From: G963675935 sp963803125
Lineage (GTDB): Bacteria; Planctomycetota; Planctomycetia; Pirellulales; Thermoguttaceae
Length of the DNA stretch: 64,000 nt
Assembly: GCA_963803125.1 (NCBI GenBank)
Contig: CAWDLR010000002.1
Span: 682,001 to 746,000, forward strand
Direction of reading: 5' to 3'
The notes beneath the pieces were generated by a model. That model saw only the letters and a list, made by a program, of their open reading frames with translations, was not told the DNA's origin and made no database searches. Below, piece after piece: positions 9,361-17,392 of this stretch (within the stretch, counting starts at the first letter, position 1; each line of letters begins with the position of its first letter). The position numbers and the translations under genes are program-made.

Positions 9361-9846
9361 ATGCCCGACGTGGAAGAATTCCTACTGGGCGAGTTCTGCC
9401 GCAGCCTCGACGAGCGGTACCGCCTGTCGATCCCCGGCGAATTGGCGGGGACTCTGGCGGCCGCCTCGCCCGACTGCATTTTGGCCAAGGAGCGGCCCGG
9501 CTGCTTGAGCCTGTGGAGCGCCCCGGTCTGGCAGGCACGGCTGGACGACGGGGTCGAGTTGATCAAGCAGAAGATGCAGGCGGGCAAGCTGCGGGAGCGA
9601 ATCGGCGAGGTTCAGCTCTTCGGCCGCCTGCTTTCTACCCGCCACCAGCCGGTGCAGTTGGCCGGCCGCGGACGGCTGGTAATTCCCGAGAGTTTTCGCG
9701 AGTTCTTGGGTGTCGAGCCCGGCGGAGAAGTGCAGATCGTCGGGGCGGCGGTCTGCGTCGAGATCTGGAATCCCGCCGCGTGGCTAACGTATCTCGAAGT
9801 CCGCATGCCGCGGTTCCGGCGGCTTTTCGATCGGCTGTCGAAATAG
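9361..9846 (+). CDS. mraZ: MraZ transcriptional regulator
   Basis: 161 residues. Two SpoVT/AbrB-type swapped-hairpin domains are visible: the first in FCRSLDERYRLSIPGELA, the second in QLAGRGRLVIPESFREFL. That is the MraZ layout. MraZ is a DNA-binding repressor that normally heads the dcw division and wall cluster, and in other bacteria it binds repeats upstream of its own gene. I chose ATG 9361 because family homology begins there (MPDVEEFLLGEF); the upstream frame adds 94 residues without homology. No mraW or fts/mur genes follow: the next gene is on the opposite strand. This agrees with planctomycetes, which lack a typical dcw cluster. Confidence 0.9.
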   Translation: MPDVEEFLLGEFCRSLDERYRLSIPGELAGTLAAASPDCILAKERPGCLSLWSAPVWQARLDDGVELIKQKMQAGKLRERIGEVQLFGRLLSTRHQPVQLAGRGRLVIPESFREFLGVEPGGEVQIVGAAVCVEIWNPAAWLTYLEVRMPRFRRLFDRLSK

Positions 9847-9939
9847 ACCGTACAAATCACGAGCGAAGGTTTCCATGCCCGGTCCGGTGGAGTCCCCAAC
9901 GTCAGTACCAAGGCGGTGTCACCCGACTGGAGCTGCAAG

Positions 9940-10407
9940 TCACCCGGGATGGGTGTTCTTTGGGTTGCACGATGCACCCGCCCCATTTCCCCGGACCGGG
10001 CGTGGATTCTGCTCCTGTTGCACGGCGACATAGGCCATTCGCAATTCGTGCAGGACGGCGTCCAGCTCGCTGGTCTCTTCCGGCGTGCGATTGCCCTCGG
10101 TCTTCTGCTGCAAGACCGCCAGCAGGTCGATCGCGTGTTTCGCCTGATCCAGTTGAAGCTCGGCCTTCTTCGTGAGCGGGTTGGGCAAGAGTCCGAGTGC
10201 CATCGCACCCTGGATGTATAAGGTGCCGATGAGAAAAGCGAGGTCGGCCGGCGGCAACGGGGGGCGCGGGCCGGCCGGCGCCTCCGCCGACGGTTCGCCC
10301 GATTTGCCCGCCTGTTCGGCCTGCCTGGCCGCCTCTTTCTCGGCCTCTACTTGACTCTTCCAATCCTCGTCGATGACCAGTTTCTTCTCGGGGTTGGGTT
10401 CGCTCAT
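9940..10407 (-). CDS. DUF1844 protein
   Basis: 155 residues. The DUF1844 core spans about residues 50-130: PPADLAFLIGTLYIQGAMAL, LDQAKHAIDLLAVLQQKTEG and LDAVLHELRMAYV. The N-terminal 45 residues are charged and low-complexity. The family is predicted to be cytosolic and helical, with unknown function. The last ~25 residues (PRPVRGNGAGAS onward) fall outside the domain. The gene follows pyrG on the same strand with a 25-base inverted repeat between them, so transcriptional coupling to pyrG is uncertain. Confidence 0.85.
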   Translation of the reverse strand: MSEPNPEKKLVIDEDWKSQVEAEKEAARQAEQAGKSGEPSAEAPAGPRPPLPPADLAFLIGTLYIQGAMALGLLPNPLTKKAELQLDQAKHAIDLLAVLQQKTEGNRTPEETSELDAVLHELRMAYVAVQQEQNPRPVRGNGAGASCNPKNTHPG

Positions 10408-10431
10408 GGAAAACGCTCCGATAAACAGCGA

Positions 10432-10507
10432 TGTAGGAGGCGTCTCCTGACGCCGATCATCAAGGCTTTGCAGACAGCCCGGTCGGCGTCAGGAGACGCC
10501 TCCTACA
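10432..10507. repeat. 25-bp perfect inverted repeat (GGAGGCGTCTCCTGACGCC family)
   Basis: Arms 10432-10456 and 10483-10507 are perfect inverted copies containing GTAGGAGGCGTCTCC, with a 26-base centre. It lies between the pyrG stop and the DUF1844 start. The sequence could form a strong hairpin and slow transcription, but it lacks a U-tract. It is more likely a dispersed repeat than a classical terminator. Confidence 0.85.
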
Positions 10508-10523
10508 ACACATTATTGCGGTG

Positions 10524-12131
10524 TCATTTGCGCGTGTGATGGGCCAGCACCGCGCCGACGAAACCGGCGAACAGCGGGTGAGCCCGCGTCGGCTGCGACT
10601 TGAACTCGGGGTGATACTGCACGCCGACAAACCAGGGATGGTCGGGAAGCTCGATGACCTCGACCAGCGAGCCGTCGGGACTGGTGCCGGCGAAGCGCAT
10701 CCCCGCGTCGGCGAACTGCTGCCGATAGGCGTTGTTGAACTCGTAACGATGCCGATGCCGCTCGGAGATATCGGTCGTGCCATAGGCGGCGGCCGCCTTG
10801 CTCTCGGCAGCCAACCGCGTGGGCTGGGCGCCAAGCCGCATCGTTCCCCCTTTGTCGGTGATCGTCTTCTGCTCGTCCAGCAGGCAGATCACCGGATAGC
10901 GGGTCTCCTGGTCGAACTCGCTCGAATTGGCCTTCTCCAGCCCGACCACGTTTCGGGCGAACTCGGCCACGGCGCACTGCATTCCCAAGCAAATGCCGAA
11001 GAAGGGGATGCCGCGTTGCCGGGCGAAGCGGACGGCATCGACTTTGCCCTCGATTCCCCGTTCGCCGAAGCCGCCGGGCACGAGGATTCCGTTCACGCCG
11101 GCGAGCAGTTGCTCGACCCCTTCGCGCTCGACGGCCTCGCTGTGAATGCGCTGCACGCGAACTCGGGTGCGATGGTAAATGCCCGCGTGATCGATCGCCT
11201 CGTAGATCGACTTGTAGGCGTCGCGGTGCTCGGCGTACTTGCCGACGACGGCGATGGTGATTTCGTGCTGCGGATTGCGGAGGCGGTGCAGCAGGTCGCG
11301 CCAGTTGCCAAGATCCAACGGCCCGGCCTTCAGCCCCAGTTTGCGGACGATCAGTTCGTCCATGCCGTGCTCGACCAGGCTCATCGGCACTTCGTAGACC
11401 GAAAAATCCTTGTCTTTCTCCTCGATCACCGCCTCGACCGGCACGTTGCAGAACAGGGCGATCTTGGCGCGATCGTCCTTGCTCAACGACCGCTCGGTGC
11501 GACAGACGAGGATGTCGGGCTGAATGCCGATCTGCCGCAGCAGGCCGACCGACTGCTGCGTCGGCTTGGTCTTCAGTTCGGCGGCCGCCTTCAAATAGGG
11601 GACCAACGTCAGGTGGATGTAGAGGCAATTTTCCTTGCCGGCGTCGAGGGCGAACTGGCGGATGGCTTCCAGGAACGGCTGGCTTTCGATGTCGCCCACC
11701 GTGCCGCCGATCTCGCTGATGACCACGTCCACGTCGGGCCCCTCCGGCTTGGCCAACGCCGCCTTGATCTCGTTGGTGATGTGGGGGATGACCTGCACGG
11801 TCTTGCCGAGGAACTCGCCGCGGCGCTCCTTCTCGATCACCGAGAGGTAAATCTGGCCGGTGGTGTAATTCGAGTCGCGGTTCAGCGGGCTGTTAGTGAA
11901 ACGTTCGTAGTGGCCCAGGTCGAGGTCGGTTTCGCTGCCGTCGTCCAGCACGTAGACCTCGCCGTGCTGGTAGGGGCTCATCGTGCCCGGATCGACGTTG
12001 ATATACGGATCGAGCTTCTGCATGCGGACCGACAGGCCGCGCTGCTCCAACAACATGCCGATCGAGGCGCTGGTGAGCCCTTTGCCGAGCGAGCTAACCA
12101 CGCCGCCGGTCACGAAAATATGTTTGCTCAT
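10524..12131 (-). CDS. pyrG: CTP synthase
   Basis: 535 residues, the normal length. The N-terminal synthetase (amidoligase) domain shows the P-loop GGVVSSLGKGLTSASIG and the KLDPYINVDPGTMSPYQHGE stretch. The C-terminal class I glutaminase has its nucleophile Cys in FFGICLGMQ (about residue 380) and the His-Glu pair in HPEF. The enzyme makes CTP from UTP, ATP and glutamine in the cytosol. ATG 12131 is chosen because the conserved start MSKHIFVTGG begins there; the longer frame upstream has no homology. The gene is complete, with no frameshift. It is the first gene of its minus-strand run, ahead of the DUF1844 gene. Confidence 0.97.
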   Translation of the reverse strand: MSKHIFVTGGVVSSLGKGLTSASIGMLLEQRGLSVRMQKLDPYINVDPGTMSPYQHGEVYVLDDGSETDLDLGHYERFTNSPLNRDSNYTTGQIYLSVIEKERRGEFLGKTVQVIPHITNEIKAALAKPEGPDVDVVISEIGGTVGDIESQPFLEAIRQFALDAGKENCLYIHLTLVPYLKAAAELKTKPTQQSVGLLRQIGIQPDILVCRTERSLSKDDRAKIALFCNVPVEAVIEEKDKDFSVYEVPMSLVEHGMDELIVRKLGLKAGPLDLGNWRDLLHRLRNPQHEITIAVVGKYAEHRDAYKSIYEAIDHAGIYHRTRVRVQRIHSEAVEREGVEQLLAGVNGILVPGGFGERGIEGKVDAVRFARQRGIPFFGICLGMQCAVAEFARNVVGLEKANSSEFDQETRYPVICLLDEQKTITDKGGTMRLGAQPTRLAAESKAAAAYGTTDISERHRHRYEFNNAYRQQFADAGMRFAGTSPDGSLVEVIELPDHPWFVGVQYHPEFKSQPTRAHPLFAGFVGAVLAHHTRK

Positions 12132-12306
12132 GAGGATGCCGTCCTGGTCGAGGTTCCGTCCAGTGAAGGAACCATTGTAAGACGAGGGGCAGCGATGGAA
12201 AAGTGGGTGGGGTCCCGGCGGGTAACGGGACTCGGCAGCCAGCCCTCCCTTGCTCGGGTGGGCAATGAGCATGGCGACGCAAAGTACATGGCGCGGCACG
12301 CCGCAA

Positions 12307-12624
12307 TCATTCCGAGAACATCTCGGCCAGCGTCGCCAGAACGGATTCTTGAGCAGGCGAATTGATCCGCCCGAGACGTTTCACCAGACGGGTTTTGTCC
12401 ACCGTGCGCAGTTGGTCGAGGACAATTTGCCCGCTCTTTCCCTGAAAAGTGCAGGAGACGCGAGTGGGGTAATCGTGCCCTTTGGTCGTCATCGGGGCTA
12501 CAATCACAGTGGCCAGATGGCGGTTGGCTTCGTCGGGCGAGACGATCAGGCAGGGACGAGTTTTTTTGATCTCGCTGTCAAGGGTGGGATCAAGAGCCAC
12601 CAGGTAAACGTCAAAGCGGTTCAT
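12307..12624 (-). CDS. mazF: MazF-type endoribonuclease toxin
   Basis: 105 residues from the start MNRFDVYLVALDP. The CcdB/MazF fold signature is clear: RPCLIVSPDE (conserved Arg-Pro), VIVAPMTTK, and QIVLDQLRTVDKTRL. MazF toxins cleave mRNA when the antitoxin is lost. The start ATG overlaps the stop of the preceding antitoxin gene by one base (TAATG), typical of translational coupling in mazEF modules. The upstream in-frame extension is the antitoxin gene read in another frame. Confidence 0.92.
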   Translation of the reverse strand: MNRFDVYLVALDPTLDSEIKKTRPCLIVSPDEANRHLATVIVAPMTTKGHDYPTRVSCTFQGKSGQIVLDQLRTVDKTRLVKRLGRINSPAQESVLATLAEMFSE

Positions 12625-12884
12625 TACCACTCCCACTCGGTTTCGTCCCAGGTGGAAGCGGGCAGTTCCTCGATCGGCCGGTCGTCGCCGCGCTCGCGCA
12701 TCGCCCGAAACTTGCCTTCCCAACCCTGCCGCGGGCGGTGCGCCGAGCGAATCACCAACTGGTCGGCCCGGACGGCCATTTCGATCTCATCGCTGATCCC
12801 CAGTTGCTCCAGCCACACCTTGGGAATCCGCACGCCGCGGGAGTTTCCGATTCGCACCAGATGCGACTTCTTTGCGCTGCTCAT
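12624..12884 (-). CDS. mazE: MazE/AbrB-type antitoxin
   Basis: 86 residues. The AbrB swapped-hairpin DNA-binding domain lies at 1-50: VRIGNSRGVRIPKVWLEQL and then DEIEMAVRADQLVIR. The C-terminal half is acidic and probably wraps the toxin (RPIEELPASTWDETEWEW). It is first in the operon with mazF and should autoregulate it by binding its own promoter. The promoter region, 12885-13124, is shared with the divergent membrane-protein gene. Confidence 0.92.
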   Translation of the reverse strand: MSSAKKSHLVRIGNSRGVRIPKVWLEQLGISDEIEMAVRADQLVIRSAHRPRQGWEGKFRAMRERGDDRPIEELPASTWDETEWEW

Positions 12885-13124
12885 GCCGCCCTCCTCCGCC
12901 TTTCAAGCGTCCCAGTCCGCCACGCAAGTATTTACATTGTATATCTCATCCGGTAGCCCGTCAAGGACGGCGTGAATGAGTTGCCAAATCGTCCCGGTTT
13001 CCACCCGTTGCTACGGGTAACGAAGGGATTTTGGCGCGCGGTTGGTGGCAGGTGGCAAAGACTGCGATTATAATGTCTAGCAGATATACAGCGTCGGCTA
13101 GATACGCAATTTGGAGGGTTGGAC

Positions 13125-13658
13125 GTGGACGAGACTAAAGACGATCTCCCCGATTCGGGCGAGCGGCCAGCGGACGCGCCGGCGGCGGCGGAAGGGCCCA
13201 AAGCCCCTGAGCAGATCGACCGAAACAAGGGGGCCGAGGAGTTGAAGCAGCCCGAAACGGCTGAAGAGGTCAAGCCGACCAAGAAGCCGGTCGACCTGTT
13301 TGCCGACGAAAAGAAGACCGACATGACGCCGTTTCTCGTGATCGCCGCCGTGCTCGGTCTGGCGGTGGTTATCTTCTTGGCCGGCTGGGCGCTGCGCTGG
13401 AATACTTCGACGGCCGTCTATTTCATCGGTCTGACGTTCATCCCGCTGATGCTTTGGCTGGGCCGCAGGACAAACACGGTTTACGTTGTTTTCCTTGGCT
13501 GTGTGATTGCGGTCTTGATGACGTGCGTCTATTGCCTGTGGACGGTGCTGGCCAACGAATACCGCGTGGACGTGAAAGCCTCGCAAGCCACGCAGCGGGC
13601 CGCGATGGCACAGCCGGTCGATCGCGGCTGGCAACTGGCGATCCGCGACATGGCTTGA
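13125..13658 (+). CDS. Membrane protein with acidic cytosolic N-terminus, unknown
   Basis: 177 residues from GTG 13125, which has GGAGGG 6 bases upstream (13113-13118); a TTG at 13119 directly abuts that site and is less likely. The first ~65 residues are charged and Pro/Ala/Glu-rich (low complexity). Three transmembrane helices follow: FLVIAAVLGLAVVIFLAG, AVYFIGLTFIPLMLWLG and YVVFLGCVIAVLMTCVYCLW. The tail of about 30 residues is soluble. I do not recognise the family. It is monocistronic: a DUF1559 gene converges from the other side. Confidence 0.75.
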   Translation: MDETKDDLPDSGERPADAPAAAEGPKAPEQIDRNKGAEELKQPETAEEVKPTKKPVDLFADEKKTDMTPFLVIAAVLGLAVVIFLAGWALRWNTSTAVYFIGLTFIPLMLWLGRRTNTVYVVFLGCVIAVLMTCVYCLWTVLANEYRVDVKASQATQRAAMAQPVDRGWQLAIRDMA

Positions 13659-13681
13659 AGGTCGTTTCGCGACCGGCAAAT

Positions 13682-13741
13682 ACGTAGGTTATGCTTCAGC
13701 ATAACAACCAGTTTCTTGTTATGCTGAAGCATAACCTACGT
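13682..13741. repeat. 26-bp perfect inverted repeat between convergent genes
   Basis: Arms 13682-13707 and 13716-13741 (starting ACGTAGGTTATGCTTCAGC) are perfectly inverted around an 8-base loop. Each arm is itself internally palindromic (TTATGCTTCAGCATAA). The position between two convergent stops would suit a bidirectional terminator, but there is no T-run. It may instead be a dispersed mobile repeat that settled in a harmless place. Confidence 0.85.
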
Positions 13742-13761
13742 CCTTTGGTGAGACATCTGGG

Positions 13762-14736
13762 CTAGGGCAATTGCGCCCGCTGGCCGTCGGCCATGCTTCC
13801 CAAATAGCGGTAGACTAGCGGGTCGATGGTCTGGTCGATGAAATGCACCGAGCCGTCGGCCATGCCGAAGTGGGCGCCGCCCGTGTGGTCGCTGCCGGCC
13901 GATTCAAAGAAGAGGTTGTTCATGCCGCCGGTCTGGTACTTGCCGGGCGTGCCTTCGGAATCCTCGCGGTCGTTGGTGGTGAACAGGGTGGCCACGCCGC
14001 CGGCCGCCCAGCCATCGACGCTGCAAATGCCGGAGGGCGGCGAGACGAGCCGCTGTAGTTCGCCGATCATGATCGTGCAGGTGGTGCCGTCGCGAACGTC
14101 GGCGAGGGTGGCCGAGATGTTGGGGAGGAAGATTCCCGCGCGGAGCGGATACTGCCAGTGCTCGGATTCGTAGCCGCGAGTGACGCCGGCGAAATAGCGG
14201 TGCGTGTCATTCTTCCAGCCGTTGCCGCCGCCGAGGCAGCCGCCGTAATCGGCGCCGCCGCCGTTCCAGGACCAGACGACGAGGTGTTCCTCGTCTTCTT
14301 TGCGGATGCCGTTGCGGCGCGTCGGGCAATAGAAGACGGAGATGTCGGATTGCGCCAGTTGCGCGTTGCCGGTCACGTTGGTGGTGAAGTCCCAGCGATC
14401 GTAGAGGCCCTGCAATTCCAGATAGGGCAAGACCTGCAACAGCCAGCCGGTGCCGTGCAGCCCCTGTCCGGCGGCGGCCTTGGCTTCCTGCCAGGGCTGC
14501 CAGCTAGGAGCCGTTCCCATGCTCACGATGCAGCCGGGTGGAAAGACGTTGAGGCCCTGATGATAGTTGTGCAAGGCCAGGCCGATCTGCTTGACGTTGT
14601 TCGAGCATTGCGCCCGCCGCGCCGCCTCCCGCACCATCTGCACGGCGGGCAGCAGCAGCGCAACGAGCAGGCCGATGATCGTGATGACCACCAGCAATTC
14701 GACGAGCGTAAAAGCGCGTTGGGCCGGCGCTCGCAT
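13762..14736 (-). CDS. DUF1559 protein with prepilin-type N-terminus
   Basis: 324 residues from ATG 14736 (MRAPAQRAFTLVELLVVITI). The N-terminal methylation motif FTLVELL and hydrophobic helix mark a type II/IV pilin-like export signal. A conserved CSNNVKQIGLALHNYHQ segment follows, then the DUF1559 domain with YCPTRRNG near 140. The C-terminal motif AHFGMADGSVHFID corresponds to the H-X9-DG motif. Such proteins are numerous in planctomycetes; they are presumed pseudopilin-like surface or secretion components, and no activity is established. The frame upstream of 14736 lacks homology and overlaps repeats. Confidence 0.92.
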   Translation of the reverse strand: MRAPAQRAFTLVELLVVITIIGLLVALLLPAVQMVREAARRAQCSNNVKQIGLALHNYHQGLNVFPPGCIVSMGTAPSWQPWQEAKAAAGQGLHGTGWLLQVLPYLELQGLYDRWDFTTNVTGNAQLAQSDISVFYCPTRRNGIRKEDEEHLVVWSWNGGGADYGGCLGGGNGWKNDTHRYFAGVTRGYESEHWQYPLRAGIFLPNISATLADVRDGTTCTIMIGELQRLVSPPSGICSVDGWAAGGVATLFTTNDREDSEGTPGKYQTGGMNNLFFESAGSDHTGGAHFGMADGSVHFIDQTIDPLVYRYLGSMADGQRAQLP

Positions 14737-14886
14737 CGTAGCCCCGTCAAGCGTTTGACAGTCTTGCGATCCCCCATCACGCCGAACTTTCGTGAGTCTA
14801 GCGGAATCGCGGTTCCGGCACAAGGCCCCGCGGAAAGGGTAGAGCGGAAACGGGCCGAAAAATGGCTAACAGGCCACAAACACAGC

Positions 14887-15027
14887 CTCGTTCCCACGCT
14901 CGGCCTGGGAACGCACCTGCCGGCGACGCTCTGGGGTCGCCCAGCTCGGCGCAGAGCATTGGCAGGAGTCGCGGGTTCCCACGCAGAGCGTGGGAACCAG
15001 AATCGCAGGGCGTGGGAACCAGAATCG
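14887..15027. repeat. GTTCCCACGC-family palindromic repeats, three copies
   Basis: Copies at 14887-14914 (CTCGTTCCCACGCTCGG), 14974-14998 and a partial one at 15004-15027 share a hairpin of GTTCCCACGC and GCGTGGGAAC. The second and third copies include an 18-base direct repeat (GCGTGGGAACCAGAATCG). The same family occurs at 53637-53759. They fill most of the 457-base gap between the DUF1559 start and the acidic-protein gene, which holds no other recognised gene. Confidence 0.85.
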
Positions 15028-15193
15028 AAGGTGGAGCGGAAATGGGTCGCAAAAAACGGTTGACAGGCCGCAAATGTTGGTTCACAATTCGACGTGGCCG
15101 TCTTTGGCGGCCGGCGAATCGACGTTCCGATTTGACGTTCACATTCTTGGACGGGTGACCAGCCCTGCCATCTCCACGAGCGAGGACAGAACC

Positions 15194-15484
15194 ATGTTGC
15201 GGGAAGCAGAACCATTGCGGTGGCCATTGACCGACCCCGAGCTCGCCCCGATCGGCGAGAGTTTTCCGCAGTGCGGCGGTTGCGTCGCCTTTGCCGCCAA
15301 GGAGGAGGAGGACGATCCCGACGACGACTTCGACGACGACTTTGACGACGACTTCGACGATGATTTCGAGGAAGACTTTGACGACGACCTCGACGACGAG
15401 GATGACTTCGACGAGGAAGAAGAGGACGAGGAAGAAGATGACGACGATCTTGAGGAGGAGGACCTTGAGGAAGACGACACCTAG
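15194..15484 (+). CDS. Small, extremely acidic Asp/Glu-repeat protein
   Basis: 96 residues. The N-terminal third is ordinary (MLREAEPLRWPLTDPELAPI, then CGGCVAFAAK with a CxxC pair). Residues 41-96 are nearly all Asp, Glu and Phe, built on a tandem DDDF unit encoded by 12-base repeats from about 15325 to 15372. ATG 15194 follows a GAGGA at 15181-15185, a plausible ribosome site. The frame further upstream crosses the repeat array and is not counted. Acidic tails of this kind can bind cations or basic proteins. I cannot name the family, but the sensible N-terminus with a stop right after the acidic tract supports a real gene. Confidence 0.6.
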   Translation: MLREAEPLRWPLTDPELAPIGESFPQCGGCVAFAAKEEEDDPDDDFDDDFDDDFDDDFEEDFDDDLDDEDDFDEEEEDEEEDDDDLEEEDLEEDDT

Positions 15485-15612
15485 GGCAACTTCGACGAGG
15501 GATCTGCTCGCGAGAAACGCCCCCCCGCTGCAATGCGGGGGCTTGAGCGAGCAGCGGAGGATTCTGGAACCGCCCGTCACTGCCCCCCCTTTTTCCGGCG
15601 GAGGCGCATTTC

Positions 15613-16443
15613 ATGCGAGAGCTCAGCCACCCAGATCGCCGAAGCTACCGACGTAATCCGCGGCCACTGGGGCGGCCGACCCCATGCCGGAATCATCCTG
15701 GGCACGGGCCTCGGCAGCGTGGCCGGTCAAATCCGAACCGAGGCAACCCTCGATTATGCCGCCATCCCTCACTTCCCGCGATCCACTTCGGTCGGTCATG
15801 CCGGCCAACTCGTCTGCGGTGCGCTGCAAGGATTGCCGGTGGTGGCAATGGAGGGCCGCTTCCACGCCTATGAGGGCTATTCCCAGCGGCAGATCACCTT
15901 CCCGGTCCGCGTGATGCGGGCGCTCGGCGCCGAACTGTTGATCGTCTCCAACGCCTGCGGCGGCATGAATCCGCACTATGCGCAGGGCGACATCGTCGTG
16001 ATCGACGACCACATCAACCTGATGGGCGACAATCCACTGTTGGGCGAGAACGACGACGCGCTCGGCCCGCGCTTTCCCGACATGTCCCGGCCGTACGACC
16101 CGGTGCTGATCCGCCGCGCCTTGGAGATCGCCCGGCGGGAGAACTTCGTCGCCCATCGCGGCGTATATGTCGGCGTGACTGGCCCGAACCTCGAAACCCG
16201 GGCGGAATACCGTTTCCTCCGCGCCATCGGCGCCGACGTGGTCGGCATGTCCACCGTGCCCGAGGTAATCGCGGCCGTTCACGCCGGAATGAGAGTCTTG
16301 GGCCTGTCGATCGTCACCGACGTCGTTTTCCCGACGCGCTGAAGCCCGCCAACATCGAAGAGATCATCGCCACCGCCAACGAAGCCGAGCCGAAGCTGCG
16401 GAAGATCGTGCTGGGCGTCTTGGCCCAAGAGGCCGGGGCATAG
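15613..16443 (+). CDS. Purine nucleoside phosphorylase (one frameshift)
   Basis: The protein shows the trimeric PNP family motifs: IILGTGLGSVA, SVGHAGQLVCG, GRFHAYEGYS and NACGGMN. It splits purine nucleosides with phosphate in the cytosol (salvage). The main frame ends TDVVFPTR at 16342, but the next frame continues exactly as the family does (DALKPANIEEIIATANEAEP, ending 16443). Restoring one C in the CCC at 16330-16332 joins them. The start is unclear: the homologous frame has no ATG close by, and ATG 15613 lies one base out of frame, so a second indel near 15625 is possible; a GTG/TTG/ATT start is the alternative. The C-terminal helix is intact after correction. Confidence 0.85.
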
Positions 16444-16554
16444 GGAACCGCCGCCGGAATAAGACATGGCTGGTCCCGTCCTTCAGCAAGCGGTGCGCGG
16501 ACATTGACAACCATCGGCTGTTGAAATATAATCTAACAGCGGGATTGGAGCGCG

Positions 16555-16791
16555 ATGATCCAGCAAGTGATCTGGGATCACGATCCGCACGGGAATGTTC
16601 GTCATATTGCCGAGCACGGGCTGACGCCGGAAGACGTGCTGTTTGGCGCCCATGAATTGGGCACAAGCCGTTCCAGCGGCCTTCCGGTCGCGCTCGGGTT
16701 CACGCGGGCCGGCGAATACCTTTGCGTCGTATTCGAGCGGGTCGGCGAAGACACCGTATATCCGGTCACTGCGTTTGTTTTGGAGGATTAG
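16555..16791 (+). CDS. BrnT/DUF4258-like toxin candidate
   Basis: 78 residues. The opening IQQVIWDHDPHGNVRHIAEH with GLTPEDVLF, and the later LGFTRAGEYLCVVFERV and VYPVTAF, match small RelE-superfamily-like toxins of the BrnT type, which begin with a W-D/E-x-D segment. It lies 4 bases before an XRE gene, the usual toxin-antitoxin order for this group. Toxicity is inferred only from family and context. Start ATG 16555 is the first in frame. Confidence 0.7.
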   Translation: MIQQVIWDHDPHGNVRHIAEHGLTPEDVLFGAHELGTSRSSGLPVALGFTRAGEYLCVVFERVGEDTVYPVTAFVLED

Positions 16792-16795
16792 GCCG

Positions 16796-17140
16796 ATGAG
16801 AAAGCGAATTCTGCGCAAACGACTGCTCACTGACGAAGAACTGGCGCGTTATCGGAAGGTCCGCGAGCAAGTGGCCGAAGAGTTGCCCGAAATTCGGCGC
16901 TGGGCGAAATCCGCCAAGCCCCGGATCCTGCTGAAAAGCGCGGTGAAGACTCTCAAGGAAGAGCGGCGGCGGCAAGGGCTTAGCCTGGCCGATGTGAAGG
17001 CTCGTTCGGGCATCGATCGCAGCACGTTGAGCAAGCTGGAAAACGACGAGGACCCCAATGTCACCATGAACACGCTCATGCGTTATGCCGCCGCCGTCGG
17101 AAAGACCGTTCTCGTGCAACTGGAGGACGTTCCAGTGTGA
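16796..17140 (+). CDS. XRE-family antitoxin/regulator
   Basis: 114 residues. The C-terminal half is a Cro/C1-type helix-turn-helix: LSLADVKARSGIDRSTLSKL, then ENDEDPNVTMNTLMRYAAAV. The N-terminal half is basic and helical (RKRILRKRLLTDEELARYRK). It starts 4 bases after the toxin-candidate stop, so the two are surely one transcript. It should neutralise the partner and repress the operon. ATG 16796 was chosen over longer upstream starts, which overlap the toxin gene in another frame. Confidence 0.85.
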   Translation: MRKRILRKRLLTDEELARYRKVREQVAEELPEIRRWAKSAKPRILLKSAVKTLKEERRRQGLSLADVKARSGIDRSTLSKLENDEDPNVTMNTLMRYAAAVGKTVLVQLEDVPV

Positions 17141-17392
17141 GAAGCGCGAGGCGGCGTTCTTCGCTGCGCGCTGCGGCAGCAAAGATTCTCAAGAGAAATG
17201 ACGGTCAAACTCATGGACCGCCCGCGGAACGGCAGGGTACAAACGGGCTTGGGGTCGTGTTGGAAACGATGTGTCGGCTGTCAGCAGTCAGCGATCATGT
17301 GCCGATGGGGGATCATCGGCATCTTCCAGCGTCCCAACCATGAGCTGATTGCTGAAAGCTGACCGCTGATAGCCGTATCGGAGGGCCGTCTG

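Noticed and set aside
10521..12365. 614-residue plus-strand frame over pyrG
   Set aside because: Antisense shadow of an intact CTP synthase, with no family character.
13682..13741. Rho-independent terminator between convergent genes
   Set aside because: The stem is perfect but AT/GC-mixed and lacks a T-run on either side. Listed as a repeat only.
14887..15027. CRISPR-like array
   Set aside because: The copies are palindromic and unevenly spaced with no conserved spacers, and no cas genes are present.
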